From Microcaldota archaeon (GTDB lineage Archaea > Micrarchaeota > Micrarchaeia > Anstonellales > Anstonellaceae), in assembly GCA_026396335.1 (NCBI GenBank), contig JAPLWZ010000082.1, positions 1-6,803 on the forward strand: 6,803 nucleotides of DNA, written 5' to 3'. Below are positions 1 to 5,626 of the stretch, piece by piece. Positions within the stretch are counted from its first letter, which is position 1. Every line of letters begins with the position of its first letter. The notes beneath the pieces are model-generated. The model saw nothing but the letters and a program-made list of their open reading frames with translations. It did not search any database and was not told the DNA's origin. The position numbers and the translations under genes were made by a program.

Positions 1-129
1 GACCTCCTTGCCGTAGAGCTTCTTGGTGCCGTACGCGCCGTAGGCCCGGTGGACGGCCAGGTCCTCGTCGGAGAGCAGCGTGAGGGTGAGGGCGTCGCGC
101 TCGCGGAACTTCGCGAGCTTGGCGGGCTT
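1..129 (-). CDS. bcp: Peroxiredoxin Bcp/PrxQ internal fragment, probably foreign sequence
   Basis: Read on the minus strand, these bases give 43 uninterrupted codons starting KPAKLAKFRERD, passing through LLSDEDLAVHRAYGAYG and ending KKLYGKEV. This matches the middle of the thiol-dependent peroxidase Bcp/PrxQ, just after the peroxidatic Cys region, which is not present. The family reduces peroxides in the cytosol using thioredoxin. Every one of the 43 codons ends in G or C and GC is about 69% over bases 1-110, typical of actinobacteria or similar genomes and unlike the rest of the window. Both ends are missing: the gene runs off the window at base 1 and stops making sense past base 129, where LonB begins. 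I infer contamination or assembly chimera, not a gene of this organism. Family assignment is confident; host assignment is by composition only. Confidence 0.8.
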
Positions 130-131
130 GT
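106..131. other. Probable chimeric assembly junction
   Basis: Bases 106-126 read as PAKLAKF of Bcp on the minus strand and as ELRELGG of LonB on the plus strand, both good matches to their families. Left of this stretch only the Bcp reading makes sense and codon third positions are all G/C. Right of about base 131 only the LonB reading makes sense. A shared stretch of about 20-26 bases is what a k-mer based assembler needs to join two unrelated genomes wrongly. The exact breakpoint cannot be placed inside the shared segment. Confidence 0.7.
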
Positions 132-891
132 GCGCGCTGCAGGGGACATTGCAAACGAGGAGAAAGCGTCGCCTGTCACTGCAGAGCACGTGAGGCGCGC
201 CCGCGGAATTGCGCGCACGCTTGAGGAGCAGATGAGTAGAAGGTTTGTTGAGACTCGCAAGGATTACCAGGTGTTTGTTTCTGAAGGGAGCGCTGTGGGC
301 AAGGTGAATGGGCTGGCTGTGCTTGGCGATGCATCAAGCGGGCTTGTGATGCCAATCGTAGCAGAAGTTGCGCCTGCCTCAAGCAAATCAGAAGGGAAGC
401 TCATTGCAACAGGAAAGCTTGGCACAATTGCAAAAGAGGCAGTGGAAAACGTTTCTGCCATCATCAAAAAGCACATGGGCAGGGATGTGTCTGCATACGA
501 CATGCACGTTCAGTTCCTGCAGACTTACGAGGGAGTGGAGGGAGACTCTGCCTCCATTTCGATTGCGGTTGCTATAATTTCTGCGATGGAGGGCATTCCA
601 GTGAAGCAGGACTATGCAATGACCGGCTCGCTTTCAGTAAGGGGCGAAGTGCTTCCAGTGGGTGGCGTGACAGGCAAGACAGAAGCCGCAATTGAAGCAG
701 GCGTGAGGAATATCATTGTGCCCAAGAGCAATGCGGAAGATATTCACCTATCAGGCCCGCTCAAGGGAAAGATAAGGATCATCCCAGTCAGCAACTTCGT
801 TGAGGTTCTGCAGTACGCGCTTGTTGACTCCGAGAAGAAGAGGAAGCTCATCAAGAAGATGGGCACGATGCTGCACGTTGGGAAGAAATAA
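106..891 (+). CDS. lonB: Archaeal Lon protease (LonB), C-terminal part, 5' end lost
   Basis: ATP-dependent serine protease; archaeal LonB is a membrane-anchored AAA+ hexamer that degrades misfolded and regulatory proteins. Only the end of the AAA+ helical subdomain (LRELGGLVRAAGDIA, at about 109-153) and the complete protease domain remain. The catalytic dyad is visible: Ser in GDSAS at 547-549 and Lys in PVGGVTGK at 676-678, 43 residues apart as in E. coli Lon (S679/K722). The Walker motifs and the membrane segments are missing because the sequence upstream of about 106 belongs to another genome. The in-frame ATG at 49 lies in the foreign part, so it is not a real start; about two thirds of the protein must lie elsewhere. 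The stop is the TAA at 889-891. The protease domain looks intact. Confidence 0.9.
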   Translation, partial: ELRELGGLVRAAGDIANEEKASPVTAEHVRRARGIARTLEEQMSRRFVETRKDYQVFVSEGSAVGKVNGLAVLGDASSGLVMPIVAEVAPASSKSEGKLIATGKLGTIAKEAVENVSAIIKKHMGRDVSAYDMHVQFLQTYEGVEGDSASISIAVAIISAMEGIPVKQDYAMTGSLSVRGEVLPVGGVTGKTEAAIEAGVRNIIVPKSNAEDIHLSGPLKGKIRIIPVSNFVEVLQYALVDSEKKRKLIKKMGTMLHVGKK

Positions 892-910
892 CCAGCTCGG
901 GCTAAACCCT

Positions 911-927
911 GTTTTCCCACTTTTTTC
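911..927 (+). terminator. T-rich tract after lonB, possible archaeal terminator
   Basis: About 20 bases after the lonB stop the plus strand has TTTT at 912-915 and TTTTTT at 921-926. Archaeal RNA polymerase can stop at U-rich tracts without a hairpin. The same bases carry repeats that look like operator half-sites, so the tract may have more than one role. Confidence 0.4.
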
Positions 928-949
928 CCACTAGTATTATATAGTGGGA
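915..949. promoter_or_regulatory. Operator-like repeats: three TCCCACT half-sites
   Basis: TCCCACT occurs at 915-921 and 926-932, 11 bp apart (about one helical turn), and its complement AGTGGGA at 943-949. The last two form a perfect 8-bp inverted repeat, TCCCACTA / TAGTGGGA at 926-933 and 942-949, with an 8-bp spacer that holds most of a TATA-like box. A dimeric protein bound here would block TBP. The AbrB-like protein encoded just downstream is an obvious candidate for autoregulation, but that is inference. Confidence 0.5.
935..943 (+). promoter_or_regulatory. TATA-like box for the AbrB-like/radical SAM unit
   Basis: TATTATATA lies about 34 bases ahead of the ATG at 977. An archaeal transcript would begin about 25 bp downstream, near 962-968, leaving a short leader with the GGTGA ribosome site at 967-971. 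The box sits inside the inverted repeat at 926-949. No strong purine-rich BRE is obvious upstream, where the sequence is T- and C-rich. Confidence 0.45.
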
Positions 950-976
950 CATTCCTATCTACTTACGGTGAGTACG

Positions 977-1202
977 ATGCAGAGGGATTTCCTTCATACG
1001 ACTGGATGCAAAGAAGCGGTTAGTGCTGCCGCTGGAAATCCGCACTCAGCTATCTGATCCAAAGTCGCCGATGATTTTGGTTTCAGTAAAGAAGGTGAAG
1101 AAAGGCGTGTGCGCAATCGAGATTTCCTCAGCGGAAGCTGGTTCAGATGGATTTCGCAGTAATTCGAAGAATGTAAAGGAAAAACAAAAATTGGAGGTGT
1201 AG
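977..1202 (+). pseudogene. AbrB/SpoVT-like DNA-binding protein, frameshifted as read
   Basis: Read from the ATG at 977 (GGTGA at 967-971, five bases ahead), translation hits a TGA at 1052-1054 after 25 residues. A second frame is open from 972 to the TAG at 1200-1202 and gives ISFIRLDAKKRLVLPLEIR followed by TQLSDPKSPMILVSVKK. That matches the AbrB/MazE swapped-hairpin fold, with its K-G/K-R-h-h-h-P-x-E-I-R signature. The second frame has no ATG, GTG or TTG near its 5' end. Dropping one G from the GGG at 984-986 joins the ATG directly to this frame (MQRISFIRLDAKK...), giving about 74 residues. Such proteins are small dimeric transcription factors or antitoxins. No toxin gene is adjacent; the next gene is a radical SAM enzyme two bases on, so local regulation seems likelier. 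Family assignment rests on the one motif. Confidence 0.5.
1193..1199 (+). promoter_or_regulatory. Strong Shine-Dalgarno GGAGGTG for the radical SAM gene
   Basis: GGAGGTG overlaps the end of the AbrB-like frame, with six bases between GGAGGT and the ATG at 1205. It is the best ribosome site in the window. It argues that the radical SAM gene really starts at 1205, although the open frame of that gene begins only after the TAA at 1221-1223 in a different phase. Confidence 0.65.
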
Positions 1203-1204
1203 AT

Positions 1205-2372
1205 ATGGAAAGGAAAAACATAACGACAAACGGAGCGGGTCTGCTTCACAGTTATTGGTGAAGGCGGGAAGCCGAAAAACCTGATAGAATTGAAGGCAAA
1301 GCTGCTTTGCGAGGGCATGAACCCGGATAATGTAGCAGCCGAGCTTTTCAGGAAACAGAATCCGTCGAATGTGAAGAGGGGCGGCTTGAGTTCAGGCGGC
1401 AAGATGAAACTTGCTTCCAGGATTTTTGTGAACGCGCCTTTCTATAGAGAGAGAAAGACAGATTTGAGTGCGGTGGCAGACCCTGAAAATGCACAAGGCA
1501 TACTGATTATGATGGATGGGAAGGCGCTCTGCAAAGCTGAAGCGATTCCTGCGCCAGAATGGTATTCTGAAAAAGTTGGCGAGTTTAAAATAACACAAAT
1601 ACTGACCGCTCACAATCACCAGCTTGCAGGCTCGGTTTACGAGGATTGTGCGCTTTTCGCTTTGCGCAAGGAGTGCAAGTTCTGCGTAATCAACCGTAGC
1701 GTGCAGGGAAAATCGCCTGCGCTTGTGAACAAGACTGCCAAGCTGATGGTTGAAGCGCTGGACAAGATACCTGTTGAAGAATATGGTGGCCTTACGCTGA
1801 ACGGCGGGATGACCCTTAAGCCTGGAAGAGGGATGGAAAGGATAGCCCCAGTCGTAAAGGAAGTCTCGGCAAAATATCCTGGGCTGCAGATAGGCGTGGA
1901 GATCACCCCGCCAGCAGACCTTGATTGGATAAACCGGATGGCTGACGCAGGAACTGCTAGCCTGATGATGAACCTTGAGACCTGGGACGGAGAGATACGG
2001 GCCAAAATGATTCAGGGCAAGAACGAATATTGCCCTAAGGAGAGTTATTTGGCGGCATTTGAAAGGGCCTTCAAGGTTTTCGGGCCAGGCAAGGTTTCCA
2101 CCTGTTTCGTGGTTGGGACTGAACCTATTGAGAGCCTTAAGAAAGGCATTTCCACCGTAATTGGGATGGGGGTGGTGCCATCGCCTCTTGCAGGGAGATA
2201 TTTCGAGGAAATAGCCGACTACCCGTTTGCGCCCAAGGTGAACTGGCGGGATTTTCTTGAAGTCATCAGCTTTGCAGGCGCAGAAGCAGCAAGGCTGGGG
2301 CTCAAGACAATGGACAAAGCTGGTTGCGTAGCCTGCGGAATGTGCGACCTCATCAAGGACGTGGTTGCATGA
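1205..2372 (+). CDS. Radical SAM protein, MSMEG_0568-like, with probable 5' frameshift
   Basis: Radical SAM enzymes use a [4Fe-4S] cluster to cleave S-adenosylmethionine; the substrate here is unknown. Numbering from the in-frame TTG at 1290 (360 residues), the cluster cysteines are C120, C129 and C132 (CALFALRKECKFC), a C-x8-C-x2-C spacing instead of CX3CX2C. NGGM at 171-174 sits where the SAM-binding GGE-like motif is expected. PGLQIGVEITPPADLDW at 197-213 and KVSTCFVVGTE at 268-278 recall the MSMEG_0568 (TIGR04043) group from nitrilase-linked clusters. The C-terminus adds GCVACGMC (C346, C349, C352), possibly a second Fe-S site. The ribosome site points to the ATG at 1205, but that frame ends at 1259-1261. 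The main frame is open only from 1224, so one extra base in AAA (1228-1230) or GGG (1237-1239) would repair it. If the frameshift is real, TTG 1290 or ATG 1317 would be the only starts. No nitrilase or other cluster partner is in the window. Confidence 0.8.
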
Positions 2373-2399
2373 GAAAATAAAAAGAAGGCTTAAGCCTTC
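2373..2399 (-). terminator. Palindrome plus T-rich tract ending the DUF373 transcript
   Basis: GAAGGCTTAAGCCTTC at 2384-2399 is a perfect 16-bp palindrome spanning the stop codon of the minus-strand gene. It can fold as a 6-bp stem with a TTAA loop, followed on the minus strand by TTTTTATTTTC. This is shaped like an intrinsic terminator. It fills the 17-base gap between two convergent genes. On the plus strand it is preceded, not followed, by an A-rich run, so it mainly suits the minus strand. Confidence 0.6.
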
Positions 2400-3628
2400 A
2401 CAAGAACCCTGTCGCCGACCGAGTTGATGTTCTCGAGGTTGAGCGAGAGCTTCTGCCCGAGCGGGGACTTGTAAATCATTGTCGACTCCTTTGCATCCAC
2501 GCCCATTATCTTGCCAAGGTAGGCGCCGTTTTCGGAGAACACTTCCTTGTTCTCAAGCTTCATCTTGGATACTACGCCGATCTTGAGGGTCTTCATTGCC
2601 CATATGCCCGCGAAACCCATTATCATGCTCCCGATTATCGCCACTAGGAAGTCCTGGAAGGATACATAGGGAGGAGTGAGATTGAGCACCCAGTCTGCTG
2701 CCACCGAGAGGACGAACCAGAGGATGATTGTGGTTATTGCGTAAAGCCCGTACTTGGAGAGCTCTATCTTCCTGTCATCGTTCAGAAGGTCGATTGTTTT
2801 TCCTGCTATGAGCACTATGAATGAGATTGCGAGGAGGTTGGCAAGCGTGCGAACCACTGCCGCGGTTGTTTTCACCAGGTCCAGGCCTGACTCAAGCGAG
2901 GTGTTGTATGTCTGGAATGCCGCCCATGTGCTGATGAGAAGCATGATGAAAAAGAATAGGTACACTATGCTTGAGATGCGGTCAGCGGAAAACTTGAATG
3001 CTGAAGTTGCACGGATGATCTTTTCCTCTATGCCGAACGCCTTTGCGCCGAGGTAAACCGCGAGCACTGCCGCCATGGACTCCAAGCCCCAGCCAAGGTA
3101 GCGGCTGGCTGCGAATAAGAGGAGGATGAGCGCAGGTATGCCGAATACAAGGCGGGCGTAGTGCGGCTCCTTTAGTTTCTCGAGTATGACAAAATAGGTT
3201 TTTTCCAGTTCCTTTGCCTGCTTCATTACCACTATTTCTACAGAGTCTATTTTCAGGCGCGAGCGGACTACCGGCAGTATCTGCTCGTCTGATGCGCCGT
3301 CTGAAACGAATATGCACGAGTCTGCCGGGTATTCGGAAAGCACGCGCTCGAGCTGCGCGGATATTTCCTTGTCTGCAGTGTAGCCAAGCGAAGCAGAGCC
3401 CGTGAGGGTTGCCACCTGCACGCCTGTTTCCTCCTTTATCGAGTCGTATATCTGTATGGCGCGGAAGATGGTGTTTGCATCGGTTTCCGTAGGGTCGACA
3501 AGCGCGAGTTTGGTCGCTGCGTCGAGGTTGGCTTCCCTGCCAATGATGGGACCGCTAATCTTTGCCTTCTCGTAGAGATCGTTGTCCCTGTCTATGCAAA
3601 GCACGAGCTTGTTCTTTTTTGCTGACAT
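2390..3628 (-). CDS. DUF373 family membrane protein with C-terminal PRC-barrel-like domain
   Basis: 412 residues, of the archaeal DUF373 family (PF04123, COG2237), function unknown. Residues 7-135 form a soluble, probably Rossmann-like domain starting LVLCIDRDND, followed by the conserved GPIIGREANLDAATKLAL and LTGSASLGYTADKEIS segments typical of the family. About six hydrophobic spans follow: 158-177, 183-200, 219-238, 255-275, 293-314 and 326-346. From about 352 to the end there is a small beta-rich tail (GAYLGKIMGVDA ... INSVGDRVLVKA) with the G-x-x-x-G-K-V and h-G-D-x-h-h-V pattern of PRC-barrel domains; this domain call is mine and less sure. Start: ATG at 3626-3628 with only a weak GGGG ahead. 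It is transcribed away from csl4 from a shared intergenic region and ends at the palindrome terminator. No signal peptide; the first domain should be cytosolic. Confidence 0.85.
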   Translation of the reverse strand: MSAKKNKLVLCIDRDNDLYEKAKISGPIIGREANLDAATKLALVDPTETDANTIFRAIQIYDSIKEETGVQVATLTGSASLGYTADKEISAQLERVLSEYPADSCIFVSDGASDEQILPVVRSRLKIDSVEIVVMKQAKELEKTYFVILEKLKEPHYARLVFGIPALILLLFAASRYLGWGLESMAAVLAVYLGAKAFGIEEKIIRATSAFKFSADRISSIVYLFFFIMLLISTWAAFQTYNTSLESGLDLVKTTAAVVRTLANLLAISFIVLIAGKTIDLLNDDRKIELSKYGLYAITTIILWFVLSVAADWVLNLTPPYVSFQDFLVAIIGSMIMGFAGIWAMKTLKIGVVSKMKLENKEVFSENGAYLGKIMGVDAKESTMIYKSPLGQKLSLNLENINSVGDRVLVKA

Positions 3629-3676
3629 AATGATGCCCCGGGCGCTTCCCCGTCAATAGTGAGTGATTGGCAAAAC

Positions 3677-3692
3677 CTATTTAAATATATGA
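3677..3692. promoter_or_regulatory. Divergent TATA element between DUF373 gene and csl4
   Basis: CCTATTTAAATATATG lies in the 107-base gap between divergent starts. TTTAAATA on the plus strand would start a transcript near 3710, about 25 bases ahead of the csl4 ATG. TATTTAAA on the minus strand would start one near 3660, about 30 bases ahead of the DUF373 ATG. One near-palindromic AT core could serve both directions, or two overlapping boxes may be used. This is the only strongly AT-rich block in the gap. Confidence 0.6.
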
Positions 3693-3735
3693 CGATGCAG
3701 AAAGGTGCAGGTTCTTTTCGAGGATATTGATTTTT

Positions 3736-4299
3736 ATGGACAAGAAATTCGTGGTTCCAGGGGACTTCATCGGCACCGAGGAGGAATACCTCGCGGGTGA
3801 GGGCACCTTTTCGGAAAATGAGAGGATTTACTCCACGATCACAGGCGAGTCAGGGGAAGCGGAGAAGAAGCTGTCCGTTGCCCAGGCAAAGCCGCTTCGC
3901 GCGCTTGCAATCGGGACAGTCATAATCGGCACTGTCGAGAACGTGGTGGAGCCGATTGCGCTTGTGAGCATGAAGGTCGGGCTTGGCGGCGAGCACAGGT
4001 TCGGCGAAACCGACGAATACGCCGTGCTGCACGCGTCCATGATAAGAAAGGGATACGTGAAGAATGTGCGCGACGAATACAAGATCGGCGATATCATACG
4101 CGCAAAAATCGTGGACAAGAGGAACGGCGAGTTCCGCCTTTCCACTGACGCAGATGATTTGGGCGCGATTAAGGCTTACTGCGCAAAGTGCCGCCACGCC
4201 ATGAAAGTGGAAAGCGGGATCTTGCAGTGCGAAGACTGCGGCACAAAGGACAACCGGAAGATTGCGAAGGATTACAGGAAATATGACATCAAATATTGA
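3736..4299 (+). CDS. csl4: Exosome complex RNA-binding subunit Csl4
   Basis: Csl4 is a cap subunit of the archaeal RNA exosome. It sits on the Rrp41/Rrp42 ring, helps bind RNA and recruits DnaG in species studied. The 187-residue protein has all three family domains. The N-terminal domain (about 4-45) contains the hallmark VVPGDFIGTEEEYLAGEGT. An S1 RNA-binding domain (about 57-138) ends with GYVKNVRDEYKIGDIIRAKI and a strand near RLSTD. A C-terminal zinc ribbon has C149/C152 (CAKC) and C165/C168 (CEDC). Length is normal. I chose ATG 3736 over the in-frame TTG at 3727 because family members begin a few residues before VVPGD. GAGGA at 3720-3724 is a loosely spaced ribosome site. It heads a likely operon with rpoL, 38 bases downstream, an arrangement found in other archaea. 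Confidence 0.95.
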   Translation: MDKKFVVPGDFIGTEEEYLAGEGTFSENERIYSTITGESGEAEKKLSVAQAKPLRALAIGTVIIGTVENVVEPIALVSMKVGLGGEHRFGETDEYAVLHASMIRKGYVKNVRDEYKIGDIIRAKIVDKRNGEFRLSTDADDLGAIKAYCAKCRHAMKVESGILQCEDCGTKDNRKIAKDYRKYDIKY

Positions 4300-4326
4300 T
4301 ATTGGTTGAATTCGAAGGGTTTGAAC

Positions 4327-4331
4327 GAGGG
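4327..4331 (+). promoter_or_regulatory. Ribosome binding site fixing the rpoL start
   Basis: GAGGG stands six bases ahead of the ATG at 4338. The in-frame ATT at 4296 and codons after it overlap the csl4 stop and add residues that no Rpo11 has, so 4338 is the start. Confidence 0.6.
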
Positions 4332-4337
4332 ATTTGC

Positions 4338-4622
4338 ATGGAAATAACTGTTGTAAAAAACGAAAAAGATTACGTTGAAATCGAGCTCAAGGGCGAGGAG
4401 CCGGGCTTTGCAAATGCGCTTGTTGAGATACTTCTGGAAGACTCGGATGTTGAATTCGCATCCTTCAGGCAGGACCACCCGCAGGCTGCAAGCCCAATCA
4501 TTATGCTGCGCACCAAGGACGGCAATGCGCTCCACACTCTGAAAACTGCGATTAAGAAGCTGAAGAAGCAGGCAGAGGAATTCAAGGATGCAGTCAAGGA
4601 TGCAAAGAAGCCGAAGAAGTAA
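4338..4622 (+). CDS. rpoL: DNA-directed RNA polymerase subunit L (Rpo11)
   Basis: Small subunit of archaeal RNA polymerase, counterpart of eukaryotic Rpb11 and of one bacterial alpha N-terminal domain. It pairs with Rpo3 (RpoD) to form the assembly platform of the enzyme. The 94 residues include the two family signatures: GEEPGFANALVEILLEDSDV at 19-38, where the usual form is GEDHTF-N-L, and VEFASFRQDHP at 38-48. These are followed by a strand (SPIIMLRTKDG) and a long amphipathic helix (62-90) that ends in a lysine-rich tail. The length is normal. It lies between csl4 and the signal peptidase gene, 20 bases ahead of the latter, and is probably co-transcribed with both. No internal promoter is visible in the 38-base gap before it. 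Confidence 0.92.
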   Translation: MEITVVKNEKDYVEIELKGEEPGFANALVEILLEDSDVEFASFRQDHPQAASPIIMLRTKDGNALHTLKTAIKKLKKQAEEFKDAVKDAKKPKK

Positions 4623-4642
4623 CGTTTTCGAGCTGACCTATA

Positions 4643-5614
4643 ATGAAAAAGGACACACTGGACAAGCTTGGGCCGCTTGCCAACCAGACTGTTGCTTACG
4701 TTCTCATTCTTGCCTTTTTCTTACTCTACTTAATTACAGGCGCATGGCAGTTCGGGATATTTGCAGGCTTGTCCATTATCTGGGTTGTTGCGCTTGAGTT
4801 TTTGCACGGAACGAAGGAGCACGGCATCGGGAACGAATTGAAAGAGACTGCCATGGCGCTCATTCTTGCGCTTGCCGTTTGGTACGGCGCGGGATTCATG
4901 CTTCAAACTTCATCGCCCCTTAATGCGATTGTCTCCTGTTCCATGCTGCCACATGTGCAGAGGGGAGACCTCGTTATTTTGAGCGGAGACAGGCTTCAGG
5001 CGCCCACAGTTGAGGTTGGCACTGTTGAAGGGATTGGAACTGCCGACGTTTACGAGTCGGGCGTGAAAGTCGCTACTGTGAAAGGCTCGATTTACTCCTA
5101 CTGCGCGCAGAACATGGGCGCGCCCGTCTGCAATTCGTTTGTTATGAACCCCGACCGCTTCACTGAAAAGCAGGGGCCGCTTACTATCGGCTATGACACT
5201 TGCCAGATACTTTTCCCGAAGACAGGAAAGATGCAGTCCGCGCCCTGTGTCACATGGGTGGAAGCAAGCGGGAAGAGATACTACGAGAACATCAGCAATG
5301 ATGTGCCTGTTTTTGCGCCTGAGAAGGATGAATACTATTCAAGAGTGGGAGACATAATCCACCGCGCTTATTTGAGATTGAATGCAGGCAACCAGACTTA
5401 TTTCATTACAAAAGGAGACAACAATCCAATTCTTGACATACAGGTCGATGATGAGGCAAGCGGCATGGGCAATCGGCCTGTTGAAGTGCAGCGAAGCAAA
5501 GGGCGAATACTCGTGTCCATACCGTATGTAGGCTACTTCAAACTGTTCCTGTCCCCAGGCGCATTCATCTCAGGAGAAGGCGGATGCGACAGATTCTATG
5601 CGAAATACGCCTGA
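4643..5614 (+). CDS. Archaeal type I signal peptidase (S26B) with a long insert
   Basis: Membrane protease that removes signal peptides from exported proteins. Catalytic boxes are visible: nucleophile S100 in SCSMLP (codon 4940-4942), general base H240 in GDIIHRAYL (5360-5362) where bacteria have Lys, and acidic D259 and D265 in ITKGDNNPILD. Three hydrophobic segments lie ahead of the active site at about 15-33, 37-53 and 68-88, so the protease domain should face outward just after the third. Ser-to-His spacing is 140 residues, compared with about 70 in Methanococcus voltae (S52/H122). The extra part contains C154, C163, C187 and C202, which might form disulfides outside the cell. At 323 residues it is longer than most archaeal members. 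The start at 4643 has no clear ribosome site, fitting translation coupled to rpoL. The role is well supported; the insert's role is unknown. Confidence 0.88.
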   Translation: MKKDTLDKLGPLANQTVAYVLILAFFLLYLITGAWQFGIFAGLSIIWVVALEFLHGTKEHGIGNELKETAMALILALAVWYGAGFMLQTSSPLNAIVSCSMLPHVQRGDLVILSGDRLQAPTVEVGTVEGIGTADVYESGVKVATVKGSIYSYCAQNMGAPVCNSFVMNPDRFTEKQGPLTIGYDTCQILFPKTGKMQSAPCVTWVEASGKRYYENISNDVPVFAPEKDEYYSRVGDIIHRAYLRLNAGNQTYFITKGDNNPILDIQVDDEASGMGNRPVEVQRSKGRILVSIPYVGYFKLFLSPGAFISGEGGCDRFYAKYA

Positions 5615-5626
5615 ACAAGCGGCTAA

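Noticed and set aside
49..105. N-terminal extension of lonB starting at ATG 49
   Set aside because: These codons are the antisense of a Bcp gene and show no Lon similarity; the start belongs to the foreign segment.
977..1202. AbrB-like gene as the antitoxin of a toxin-antitoxin pair
   Set aside because: No toxin-like small gene is adjacent; the partner is a 360-residue radical SAM enzyme.
994..1402. Minus-strand frames of 75 and 118 residues across the AbrB/radical SAM 5' region
   Set aside because: Low-complexity Phe/Ser-rich translations, antisense to frames with clear family signatures and ribosome sites.
3727..3735. TTG start giving csl4 three extra residues
   Set aside because: ATG 3736 fits the family N-terminus and leaves workable spacing from GAGGA; TTG would lie two bases from it.
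3828..4197. Two minus-strand frames of 105-115 residues inside csl4
   Set aside because: Both are shadows of the well-supported csl4 gene and resemble no family.
4296..4337. 14-residue extension of rpoL upstream of ATG 4338
   Set aside because: It overlaps the csl4 stop, begins with a rare ATT codon and matches nothing in Rpo11; a ribosome site precedes 4338.
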